Notes: generated by a model not told the origin, from the letters alone. Positions 1-4,631 are shown, numbered from the stretch's first letter. The stretch is 5,324 nt of DNA from Gorillibacterium sp. (GCA_023511325.1 JAIMBU010000261.1:1-5324), one strand, 5' to 3'. Numbers and translations: made by a program.

Positions 1-38
1 GGTTTTCTTAGTTCATCTTTTATAATGATGCTCCTTTT

Positions 39-67
39 ATTTTACCACAATACCAGCAGGATGCGAA
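39..67 (-). promoter_or_regulatory. Possible leftward promoter under the inverted repeat
   Basis: Read leftward, a -35-like TTCGCA (67 to 62) and a -10-like TAAAAT (44 to 39) are separated by exactly 17 bases. The -10 matches 5 of 6 and the -35 only 4 of 6 consensus positions. The site would drive a divergent gene starting at or beyond the left edge. No ATG-started frame for such a gene is visible inside the window: the minus-strand ATG near base 19 meets a stop after one codon. Confidence 0.3.
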
Positions 68-81
68 CCTACATTCGCATC
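60..81. promoter_or_regulatory. Inverted repeat resembling a LexA (SOS) box
   Basis: Arms GATGCGAA (60-67) and TTCGCATC (74-81) are perfect reverse complements around a 6-base centre. The core at 64-77, CGAACCTACATTCG, matches 10 of the 13 defined positions of the Bacillus LexA/DinR consensus CGAACRNRYGTTYC; one inner half-site base is off (ATTC instead of GTTC). The repeat overlaps the -35 of a possible leftward promoter, a normal place for a repressor site. It could also be the operator of another repressor. The palindrome is seen directly; the LexA assignment is inference. Confidence 0.4.
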
Positions 82-113
82 TATTGTCACAGCCTTTTTT
101 ATCCAATTAATTA

Positions 114-119
114 TATAAT
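114..119 (+). promoter_or_regulatory. Possible -10 box for the flavodoxin/ferredoxin gene
   Basis: A consensus TATAAT lies 28 bases upstream of the start codon at 148. No good -35 hexamer is found 16-18 bases upstream; the nearest candidate, TTGTCA at 84-89, is 24 bases away, which is too far. The region is AT-rich, so a chance match is quite possible. Confidence 0.25.
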
Positions 120-147
120 AATTTCCATATTGTATAGGAGGCCTAAA

Positions 148-732
148 ATGGAAAAGGCATATATCCATTATTTTTCAGGGACAGGGAATACCCGAAGGGC
201 TGCCAATATCATCAATGAAGGATTGTCTCATTATGGCTATAACGTCACACTGGTCGATATGAGCATTCAAATACCCAACCTCGAAACTGCTCCACTACAT
301 GTCATCATGTTCCCTGTTTACGGTTTTGGAGCTCCTTCGCTAGTGCTGAAGTATGTACGCAGACTAAAGGTTGTCCAAGAAGGTCGCGCGGCGATCATTG
401 CAGTAGGCGGAACCACAGGTGAGCTGTCCGGCTTTGAAGGCCAAGCACTCAATCAAGTGAAATCTCATCTGGAGCGCGCTGGACTTACCGTAGGTTTTAC
501 TGATTTGGTTACCTATCCCGAAAACTGGACACAATTTTTTAATTCACCAGATGTGCCAACCACTAAAAACATCTGCCAACGTGCGGACCAATCGGTTGCT
601 GACTTTACTGAAAAGATAGCCTTAGGCCATATTTCTCTTAGACATAAAAACCATTTACTGCGTACACTATCCGTTCCTATATTTTGGGCTTATCATACAT
701 CGGCAGACGTTTTCTCGGTAAATTATACATAG
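148..732 (+). CDS. Flavodoxin-like N-terminal fragment of the EFR1-type protein
   Basis: This 194-residue frame starts at ATG 148, six bases after a perfect AGGAGG. Residues 5-15 (YIHYFSGTGNT) form the first beta strand and the FMN phosphate-binding loop of flavodoxins. Residues 52-64 (VIMFPVYGFGAPS) match the second flavin-contact strand/loop, and GGTTGELSGFEGQA (87-100) the third, so the flavodoxin half looks intact. The last 15 residues after F179 (WAYHTSADVFSVNYT) are probably out of frame, because the family normally continues straight into a Cys cluster. If translated as is, it would be a stand-alone flavodoxin-like protein without iron-sulfur clusters. An in-frame ATG at 25 is open but has no ribosome binding site and would add 41 residues with no family resemblance. 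Confidence 0.7.
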   Translation: MEKAYIHYFSGTGNTRRAANIINEGLSHYGYNVTLVDMSIQIPNLETAPLHVIMFPVYGFGAPSLVLKYVRRLKVVQEGRAAIIAVGGTTGELSGFEGQALNQVKSHLERAGLTVGFTDLVTYPENWTQFFNSPDVPTTKNICQRADQSVADFTEKIALGHISLRHKNHLLRTLSVPIFWAYHTSADVFSVNYT

Positions 733-1130
733 CAGATAACTCCTGCTCGGGTTGCGGTGCCTGCGCTCGGACTTGTCCAGTCAGCACAATCAGGATGAGT
801 TCGGGTAAGCCCGTTTGGAATTGGCAATGCGAGGGTTGCATGAATGGCTGCCCAAGTGAATCAATTCAGACTTCAAATGCTCGACTGATCATTTTCGGCT
901 GTAGCAATCTGCTACCCGTGCTTCCTACTGTGCTGCTTGCGCGTTCACTATCTCTGTCGCCACTACTTGCTGTCTTCTCAGGTTTAGCTGGCTATGCGCT
1001 ACTAACTTTTCTTCTCAGTATAACGGTTGACTACGCGATACGAAGGCTGGAAAGAAACCCTGCTACAAGTAAAATATTTACCATAAGTTTCACAAAGCAT
1101 TATCGCCGTTATCGCAATCCGAACATCTAG
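684..1130 (+). CDS. Ferredoxin domain and membrane tail, C-terminal fragment of the EFR1-type protein
   Basis: The frame opens at TTG 684 only because that codon follows the frameshift; it is not a likely start. Fragment residues 21-32 (CSGCGACARTCP) are a full C-x2-C-x2-C-x3-C-P 4Fe-4S motif. GKPVWNWQCEGC (41-52) leads into a second motif, CEGCMNGCP (49-57), with only three cysteines in C-x2-C-x3-C-P spacing; the usual form has four. Residues about 68-90 and 92-116 are hydrophobic and may be two membrane helices, followed by a basic, Tyr/Arg-rich end. If the gene is functional, the ferredoxin would be tethered to the inner face of the membrane. Codon use resembles the upstream half, supporting one original gene. 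Confidence 0.6.
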   Translation: MGLSYIGRRFLGKLYIADNSCSGCGACARTCPVSTIRMSSGKPVWNWQCEGCMNGCPSESIQTSNARLIIFGCSNLLPVLPTVLLARSLSLSPLLAVFSGLAGYALLTFLLSITVDYAIRRLERNPATSKIFTISFTKHYRRYRNPNI

Positions 1131-1211
1131 CTTGAATGACTTTATGCACAAGAAACGTTTTGGACCATCCAACATTTCACATTCCTGACTTCTAAAGCCA
1201 GCTCCCCCTAG

Positions 1212-1220
1212 CATATACAT
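1212..1220 (+). promoter_or_regulatory. Possible sigma-E-like -10 box upstream of ytrH
   Basis: CATATACAT about 63 bases before the ytrH start resembles the sigma-E -10 pattern (CATACA-T) in a shifted register. The expected -35 (ATATT-type, 14-15 bases upstream) is represented only by a poor TCTAAAG near 1191. The idea rests mainly on the known sigma-E control of ytrHI in Bacillus. The rest of 1131-1282 shows no convincing sigma-A promoter or terminator. Confidence 0.25.
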
Positions 1221-1282
1221 CCTTTGAGCCTGTCCGGTCCAAATGCAGTCACAGGCAACCTAAATGGCGGGAAGGTGTAACT

Positions 1283-1618
1283 GTGAATGCGTTTCTGGTC
1301 AAATGGATCCTCGACTTTTTCATTGCCTTCGGCTTTGTGCTGGGCGGAAGCTTGTTGGCTGGGATCGGGTCAGTACTAATGCTTCAGCCCCCTGCAAGTA
1401 CGATGGAATCAGTCGCATCCAACATCAAAATCTGGGCGATGATCGCTGCTGCTGGAGGAACCATTGATCCCATCCACATCATTGAGGCGTATTTTCAAGA
1501 AGGCTATCTCTCGCCAGCGATTAAACATATTCTCTGCTTTGCCAGTGCCTTTGTCGGAGCACAACTGGGCTACTCTCTCGTGCACTGGATATGTGGCGGA
1601 CCAGGAGGTAAGGTGTGA
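1283..1618 (+). CDS. ytrH: Sporulation membrane protein YtrH
   Basis: This 111-residue protein is close to the length of Bacillus YtrH (about 113) and, with YtrI directly after it, forms the conserved ytrH-ytrI pair. It is very hydrophobic, with likely membrane segments at residues 10-33 (FFIAFGFVLGGSLLAGIGSV), about 48-66 (containing AAAGGTIDPI) and 82-103. The short Gly-rich end GGPGGKV is soluble. The start is GTG 1283, six bases after GGAAGGTG at 1269-1276; no better upstream start exists in frame. In Bacillus the pair is made in the mother cell under sigma-E and is needed for fully resistant spores; its biochemical role is unknown. The last four bases (GTGA) overlap the ytrI start, so translation is probably coupled. 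Confidence 0.88.
   Translation: MNAFLVKWILDFFIAFGFVLGGSLLAGIGSVLMLQPPASTMESVASNIKIWAMIAAAGGTIDPIHIIEAYFQEGYLSPAIKHILCFASAFVGAQLGYSLVHWICGGPGGKV
1603..1609 (+). promoter_or_regulatory. Ribosome binding site of ytrI inside ytrH
   Basis: AGGAGGT lies in the last codons of ytrH, where it encodes part of the terminal Gly-Gly stretch, five bases before GTG 1615. It fixes the ytrI start and makes the Gly-rich YtrH tail partly a by-product of the ytrI translation signal. Confidence 0.75.
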
Positions 1619-2121
1619 GAGTTCCCCAATTTGACCGTTATCGCAGCTGGCTTTTTGGGTTTGCACTATTCATGGTAGGTGCCGTATGTGGCAGTGCTGT
1701 CTTTATGAGTATTCACCAGAATAATTTCACGTTACTCGCTATTGAAAATGACCTCCTGCACACGGAGCTTGAACAAGCTCATGCGGACTTGATCTCCTTG
1801 ACCGGACTACGCAACAAACAGCAGATGATCAGTCAGGTCAAGATTATGGTGGACCAAACTCATGAACCAGTGGAAGACTTATTGGAGAATGTTCTTCGCA
1901 AAACCATTCATGATGATATGCAGGTGGCGATGGGTAAACCCGTGAGTGCGGTAAAAGCAGCCCCACAAGTATTCATTCAGCTCATTGACGGAAAAATTTA
2001 CCCAGACATTCATGGCAAGGATTACCGCATCAAGGTCCAATCGCTTATTGTCATTCAATCTGAACTCACAGTATGGGTCACCGTAAAAGAATATATCAAG
2101 CCTACAGCTGTCGGACCCTAA
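1615..2121 (+). CDS. ytrI: Sporulation membrane protein YtrI
   Basis: The 168-residue product matches Bacillus YtrI in size (about 167), topology and position after ytrH. Residues 1-10 are a short basic cytoplasmic start (MRVPQFDRYR). Residues 11-33 form one membrane helix. Residues about 38-72 (ENDLLHTELEQAHADLISL and after) are heptad-like and probably a coiled coil. Residues 105-165 form a mixed alpha/beta domain (AAPQVFIQLIDGKIYPDIHG and following) outside the membrane. The layout suggests a single-pass anchor that oligomerises through the coiled coil, perhaps with YtrH; this is inferred from topology. The GTG start overlaps the ytrH stop. No nrnA (ytqI) gene follows, unlike in B. subtilis; the next gene is convergent ytoI. 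Confidence 0.88.
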   Translation: MRVPQFDRYRSWLFGFALFMVGAVCGSAVFMSIHQNNFTLLAIENDLLHTELEQAHADLISLTGLRNKQQMISQVKIMVDQTHEPVEDLLENVLRKTIHDDMQVAMGKPVSAVKAAPQVFIQLIDGKIYPDIHGKDYRIKVQSLIVIQSELTVWVTVKEYIKPTAVGP

Positions 2122-2137
2122 TCATTGAATTAACGCC

Positions 2138-2163
2138 TTGGTTTGAGGTTTGATGTAAACCAA
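2138..2163. terminator. Weak hairpin between convergent ytrI and ytoI
   Basis: TTGGTTT (2138-2144) and AAACCAA (2157-2163) form a 7-bp stem with a 12-base loop in the short gap between the two convergent stop codons. Neither strand has a T run after the stem, so it is at best a weak or Rho-assisted terminator. Confidence 0.3.
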
Positions 2164-2188
2164 ATCTATCAGTCCTTGCTACTACGAC

Positions 2189-3523
2189 TCACAAATCATC
2201 AAACACGTGAGCCGTAATTAGTGCTTTGGCTACAAGCCTGTCCTCTGAATGCATGGTGACTTCTATTTTGGCGAACTTACGACTCACCTCAAGAATGACG
2301 GGTTGGATGACAATTTCACTTTCCATCTGAACAGGGTGCAGAAAATAGGTGGAGATGTTGTCGATGACAATATCCCCCTTTTTATTTCTTTCAGTTACCC
2401 GGTACGCCGCCTGTGTCAAAAGTGTGATCAAAACACCCGAGGATACGGTTCCCAGCTGATTGGTCATCTGCGGAGACATTTTGCCACGAAATGCAATATG
2501 GTCATCTCCACTAACGAATTCGACAAAACTAGCCCAGATTTGATCATCAAAGGTTTCTCCAATCTGCGGCTGCCTTTGAATATACTGGAGTACCTTGAGA
2601 ACTTCACTGCGGCTGACGCTCCCCAGTAGCTTTCTTCCGGTATCTACTACTGGCAACAGATCGATTCCTTCCCACATCATCAGATGTGCAGCCGATGCGA
2701 CAGAAGTCTGTAGTTGAATCGTAATCGGATTACGGGTCATGTATTTTTCAACCGTCTGATCGGGCGTAGCATTCTCCACATCCTTAGCGGTAACCATACC
2801 AATGACTCGATTCCATTCGTCAACCACCGGAAAACGATCAAAGCCGGCAAGATCAGCCAGCCTACGCCAATCTGCTGCCGTGCTGCTGATCTTGAGCGTA
2901 TGTAGCTTGGTATGACTGATAACATCCTCCACCAGCATGATCTTCTTCTTGATCATCCGATCATAGATCGCTCTGTTGATCATGGAAGCGACGGTAAACG
3001 TGTCAAAGGCGCTGGAGATAATCGGTAGACCTAGACTATCCGCAAGCCGTTTAACTTCCGCATTGGTATCAAAACCCCCTGTGATCAGCACAGCCGCTCC
3101 ATTCTGCAGTGCTCCTTTATGGGCAGTTTCCCGATTTCCAACAATAAGCAGACTTCCGGCATCAATGTATCGCAGCATCGCAACCTGCTCCATCGCACCG
3201 ATGACAAACTTATGGAGTGATTTATGAAGGCCTCTGGCACCCCCAAGTACTTGTCCGTTGACAATATTCACGACCTCATGAAAAGTTAGCTTATCAATAT
3301 TCTTCTGTCGCTTCTCGATCCGTACGGTCCCAATCCGTTCCTTCGTACTGACAATCCCTTTGTTCTCCGCTTCCTTAATTGCCCGATAGGCGGTTCCTTC
3401 ACTAACAACCAAATCTTTGGCGATCTTCCTGACGGATATGTGGCTTCCAACGCGTAAGCTCTCGATATACCTTAGAATTTGCTCATGCTTGGTTAACGAC
3501 ACTTCATTCTCAAACGAATCCAT
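2189..3523 (-). CDS. ytoI: YtoI-type HTH-DRTGG-CBS-HotDog protein
   Basis: The 444-residue protein has the four-part layout of Bacillus YtoI (about 439). Residues 10-72 are a GntR-like winged helix (helix-turn-helix around VRKIAKDLVVSEGTAYRAIK). Residues 78-190 are a DRTGG domain, with GNRETAHKGAL and VLITGGF at 129-151. Residues 196-254 and 260-314 are paired CBS domains (FPVVDEWNRVIGMVTAKDV; LLPVVDTGRKLLGSVSRSEV). Residues 322-444 are a HotDog thioesterase-like fold. CBS pairs usually bind adenine nucleotides and DRTGG occurs in phosphotransacetylase-type proteins, so a transcription regulator sensing a nucleotide or acyl-CoA is a reasonable inference; the true ligand is unknown. The start is ATG 3523, with GGAAGGG nine bases upstream, a modest site. 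It is convergent with ytrHI and has its own promoter at 3567-3572. Confidence 0.88.
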   Translation of the reverse strand: MDSFENEVSLTKHEQILRYIESLRVGSHISVRKIAKDLVVSEGTAYRAIKEAENKGIVSTKERIGTVRIEKRQKNIDKLTFHEVVNIVNGQVLGGARGLHKSLHKFVIGAMEQVAMLRYIDAGSLLIVGNRETAHKGALQNGAAVLITGGFDTNAEVKRLADSLGLPIISSAFDTFTVASMINRAIYDRMIKKKIMLVEDVISHTKLHTLKISSTAADWRRLADLAGFDRFPVVDEWNRVIGMVTAKDVENATPDQTVEKYMTRNPITIQLQTSVASAAHLMMWEGIDLLPVVDTGRKLLGSVSRSEVLKVLQYIQRQPQIGETFDDQIWASFVEFVSGDDHIAFRGKMSPQMTNQLGTVSSGVLITLLTQAAYRVTERNKKGDIVIDNISTYFLHPVQMESEIVIQPVILEVSRKFAKIEVTMHSEDRLVAKALITAHVFDDL

Positions 3524-3546
3524 GTGTTACAACCCTTCCGTTTCAA

Positions 3547-3576
3547 CTGTACTAATCTGTACTATGATTATAGTAC
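3547..3576. promoter_or_regulatory. Operator-like palindrome with a direct repeat at the ytoI promoter
   Basis: GTACTATGATTATAGTAC (3559-3576) is a palindrome with perfect 7-bp arms around GATT, and it covers the ytoI -10. The half-site CTGTACTA occurs at 3547-3554 and again at 3557-3564, spaced ten bases, one DNA turn. Two half-sites on one helical face plus an inverted one is typical of a dimeric winged-helix repressor site. YtoI itself has such a head, so autoregulation is the simplest guess. Confidence 0.5.
3567..3572 (-). promoter_or_regulatory. -10 box of ytoI
   Basis: On the minus strand 3572-3567 reads TATAAT, a perfect sigma-A -10, giving a leader of about 35-40 bases before ATG 3523. 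The -35 is uncertain: TGGACA (3593-3588) matches 5 of 6 but is only 15 bases away; TTGTGG (3596-3591) is 18 bases away but matches poorly. A suboptimal promoter with an operator over its -10 fits a regulated gene. Confidence 0.5.
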
Positions 3577-3657
3577 GTCAGATGGCTTGTCCACAAATAT
3601 TATTCGATTTATTCAGGATGCGCGCTGGAGAGTTCCAGAATGTCGTACAACGAGAGC

Positions 3658-3704
3658 GAATCCAGCACCACAAGGCGCCGGATTCTTCTCTTGGTGGTTT
3701 TTTT
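3658..3704 (+). terminator. Possible rightward terminator overlapping the YjcZ-type gene's stop
   Basis: Two alternative stems exist: GAATCC (3658-3663) with GGATTC (3680-3685), or CACC-AAG (3666-3674, two-base bulge) with CTTGGTG (3690-3696). A T7 run follows at 3698-3704. The T run is on the plus strand, so the signal would stop rightward transcription, although no rightward gene precedes it. On the minus strand, the direction of the YjcZ-type gene, no T run follows. The stems are imperfect, so confidence is low. Confidence 0.3.
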
Positions 3705-3876
3705 AGATGAAGGCTCTGAGGATAATGATCAGCAGAATGAACAGAACAAGAACAACGCCGATCCCGCTGCCACAATTGTTAACAACCGGGGCTACAACCC
3801 CACAGGGGCCGCAAAAACCGCCACCATAACCGCCACCATAACCGCCACCGACACCGCCACCATAACCATAGGCCAT
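3703..3876 (-). CDS. YjcZ-type small sporulation protein
   Basis: A 57-residue frame begins MAYGYGGGVGGGYGGGYGGG and ends in a hydrophobic helix (VVLVLFILLIIILRAFI). This Tyr/Gly-rich head plus C-terminal VLFILLII helix is the signature of YjcZ-type sporulation proteins in Bacillales. It is longer than the shortest members (about 25-50 residues) and has a middle segment with three cysteines (residues 22, 25 and 35; FCGPCG and NNCGSG) that many lack. AGAGGAG at 3891-3885 is eight bases before ATG 3876, a clear ribosome binding site. The gene lies 60 bases after the acetyltransferase on the same strand and may have its own late sporulation promoter at 3938-3946. The family is thought to be membrane-associated in the developing spore; molecular function is unknown. 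Confidence 0.8.
   Translation of the reverse strand: MAYGYGGGVGGGYGGGYGGGFCGPCGVVAPVVNNCGSGIGVVLVLFILLIIILRAFI
3817..3870 (-). repeat. 12-bp tandem repeat encoding Tyr-Gly-Gly-Gly
   Basis: Plus-strand unit ACCGCCACCATA is present at 3817-3828, 3829-3840 and 3853-3864, with a one-codon variant (GAC for ATA) at 3841-3852, then a partial copy ACCATA at 3865-3870. On the coding strand each unit encodes Tyr-Gly-Gly-Gly (Val for Tyr in the variant). Copies are identical at synonymous sites, so copy number probably changes by slippage. Confidence 0.85.
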
Positions 3877-3936
3877 CGATAAAACTCCTCTCGTGATAAC
3901 CGTTTATTATGTTGTATACACTGTTCCGTACACAAT

Positions 3937-4449
3937 CTATATTATGGTGGACTTTTGAAATGGATTGTACGATTGCCCCAGGAGACGATCGCCTGACTTG
4001 CTAAGATACTTGCTCAAGTGGAAACAACCGACCTCCTCAACATAGCGGACAGGAACATAACCTCGTTTGGCATAGAACGTACGGGCCTTTGGGTTAACCG
4101 CATCAACGAATAAGTTAGCGATCGAGCAGCCACTCGCCCGTGCATCCGCCTCCGCCTTCTCCATTAAAGCGCTCCCCCAGCCTTTACCCTGAAGCTCCTT
4201 GCTCACCGCCAGCATATCGAGCCAAATCGCCGAGTCGTTCTTTACCGTAGCCAGAAAACCTCCAACCTTTGCTTTGCCCACCGAGTTGGTCATCCCGACA
4301 ATATATACCGTTCCTCGATTCAGTCTTGTTCTGAGCTCTTTAAGGTTCGTCGTTACCCCAGGAAAAGTGTGATGGACGAACGGGAGCAATTCCTTTCTGA
4401 CCAGCTTGAGGATTTCCCTGTCATCCTCCGGAACCCTTTTGCGAATCAT
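3937..4449 (-). CDS. GNAT-family N-acetyltransferase
   Basis: The 170-residue protein has GNAT features: KVGGFLATVKNDSAIWLDMLAV (61-82) fits the central beta-4 strand region, QGKGWGSALMEKAEADA (87-103) is the acetyl-CoA pyrophosphate-binding motif (Q-x-x-G-x-G/A) and its helix, and NLFVDAVNPKARTFYAKRGY (112-131) is the beta-5/alpha-4 segment with the usual N-x-x-A-x-x-F-Y pattern. Such enzymes transfer an acetyl group from acetyl-CoA to an amine; this substrate cannot be named. The C-terminus (about 145-170) is a short polar extension beyond the core. The start is ATG 4449, seven bases after AGGAGG (4462-4457). An in-frame GTG at 4470 would translate through that site and is rejected. A possible promoter lies at 4498-4503. 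Confidence 0.85.
   Translation of the reverse strand: MIRKRVPEDDREILKLVRKELLPFVHHTFPGVTTNLKELRTRLNRGTVYIVGMTNSVGKAKVGGFLATVKNDSAIWLDMLAVSKELQGKGWGSALMEKAEADARASGCSIANLFVDAVNPKARTFYAKRGYVPVRYVEEVGCFHLSKYLSKSGDRLLGQSYNPFQKSTII
3938..3946 (-). promoter_or_regulatory. Possible sigma-K-like -10 box for the YjcZ-type gene
   Basis: The minus strand from 3946 to 3938 reads CATAATATA, fitting the sigma-K -10 form CATAnnnTA, and overlaps the acetyltransferase stop codon. It would give a leader of about 55 bases. No AC-type -35 is at the ideal distance, so this is tentative. Confidence 0.3.
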
Positions 4450-4456
4450 GGTGCCG

Positions 4457-4462
4457 CCTCCT
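4457..4462 (-). promoter_or_regulatory. Ribosome binding site fixing the acetyltransferase start
   Basis: AGGAGG on the minus strand, seven bases before ATG 4449. It places the start at Met-Ile-Arg rather than at the upstream in-frame GTG. Confidence 0.8.
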
Positions 4463-4497
4463 CTTTGCACCTAGCGAAGCTTTACCCCGCATGCGCT

Positions 4498-4533
4498 ACT
4501 ATAGTTTATCCATATTGAAGAATAGCGCTATTC
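4498..4533 (-). promoter_or_regulatory. Possible acetyltransferase promoter with a 14-bp palindrome
   Basis: On the minus strand TATAGT (4503-4498) matches the sigma-A -10 at 5 of 6 positions. A recognisable TTGACA is missing at the expected -35 place. That place is instead covered by a perfect 14-bp palindrome, GAATAGCGCTATTC (4520-4533), a plausible binding site for an activator or repressor. Confidence 0.35.
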
Positions 4534-4592
4534 CACCATCCGCACATTTTTCGCCCGATTGTACTTGTATCCAAGCAGGATCGTTCACCTTC

Positions 4593-4601
4593 CATACTAT
4601 A
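4593..4601 (+). promoter_or_regulatory. Possible sigma-K-like -10 box for the Gly/Phe-repeat gene
   Basis: CATACTATA fits the sigma-K -10 form CATAnnnTA exactly and also contains CATACTA, the sigma-G-like -10. It gives a start point near 4608 and a short leader before TTG 4632. TATAAA at 4598-4603 could serve sigma-A, but no -35 is found 16-18 bases upstream. The sigma factor is therefore undecided; the late sporulation reading is inference. Confidence 0.35.
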
Positions 4602-4617
4602 AAATTAGACTGGTAAC

Positions 4618-4625
4618 AGGAGGTG
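4618..4625 (+). promoter_or_regulatory. Ribosome binding site fixing a TTG start
   Basis: AGGAGGTG is a near-perfect site. The in-frame GTG at 4623 lies within it and cannot be the start. The in-frame TTG at 4632 follows AGGAGG by eight bases. Confidence 0.75.
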
Positions 4626-4631
4626 CTTGCG

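Larger units (their letters stand above)
148..1130 (+). pseudogene. EFR1-type flavodoxin/4Fe-4S ferredoxin fusion, frameshifted
   Basis: Two overlapping frames together spell one protein of the EFR1 type: an N-terminal flavodoxin-like domain, a C-terminal two-motif ferredoxin, then a membrane tail. The first frame (148-732) ends at TAG just before the cysteine motif would begin; the second (684-1130) carries that motif with no ribosome binding site or good start of its own. Adding one T to the T4 run at 682-685 (ATA TTT TTG GGC) joins them into about 327 residues, longer than soluble EFR1 proteins because of the tail. The start at 148 is set by AGGAGG at 136-141. Such proteins are predicted to move electrons between FMN and iron-sulfur clusters; partners are unknown. 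The break may be a true mutation or a base-calling error in the T run. No terminator is evident after 1130. Confidence 0.75.

Noticed and set aside
25..147. In-frame upstream extension of the flavodoxin gene from ATG 25
   Set aside because: No ribosome binding site; the added residues do not resemble the family, and the perfect AGGAGG before ATG 148 fits the FMN-loop start.
678..686. Programmed -1 frameshifting at the T run
   Set aside because: The heptamer T-ATA-TTT is not of the X-XXY-YYZ type, and no stimulatory stem-loop was seen directly after it.
1159..1243. Inverted repeat TTTGGACC / GGTCCAAA flanking the region before ytrH
   Set aside because: An 8-bp match 69 bases apart is expected by chance fairly often in a gap of this size; no terminator or riboswitch structure supports it.
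1228..1256. GCCTGT / ACAGGC hairpin before ytrH
   Set aside because: Only 6 bp with a 17-base loop and no T run.
2249..2629. Plus-strand open frame inside ytoI
   Set aside because: Antisense shadow of a well-supported four-domain protein; no ribosome binding site or family resemblance.
3817..3870. Short regular repeats considered as a CRISPR-like array
   Set aside because: The 12-bp units are directly adjacent with no spacers and are in frame within a coding sequence.
3640..3882. Plus-strand open frame rich in Thr, Ala and Ile
   Set aside because: It is the antisense of the YjcZ repeat; its Thr/Ala/Ile pattern comes from reading the complement of Gly/Tyr codons.
4450..4470. GTG start for the acetyltransferase at 4470
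   Set aside because: It would translate through the AGGAGG that correctly serves ATG 4449.
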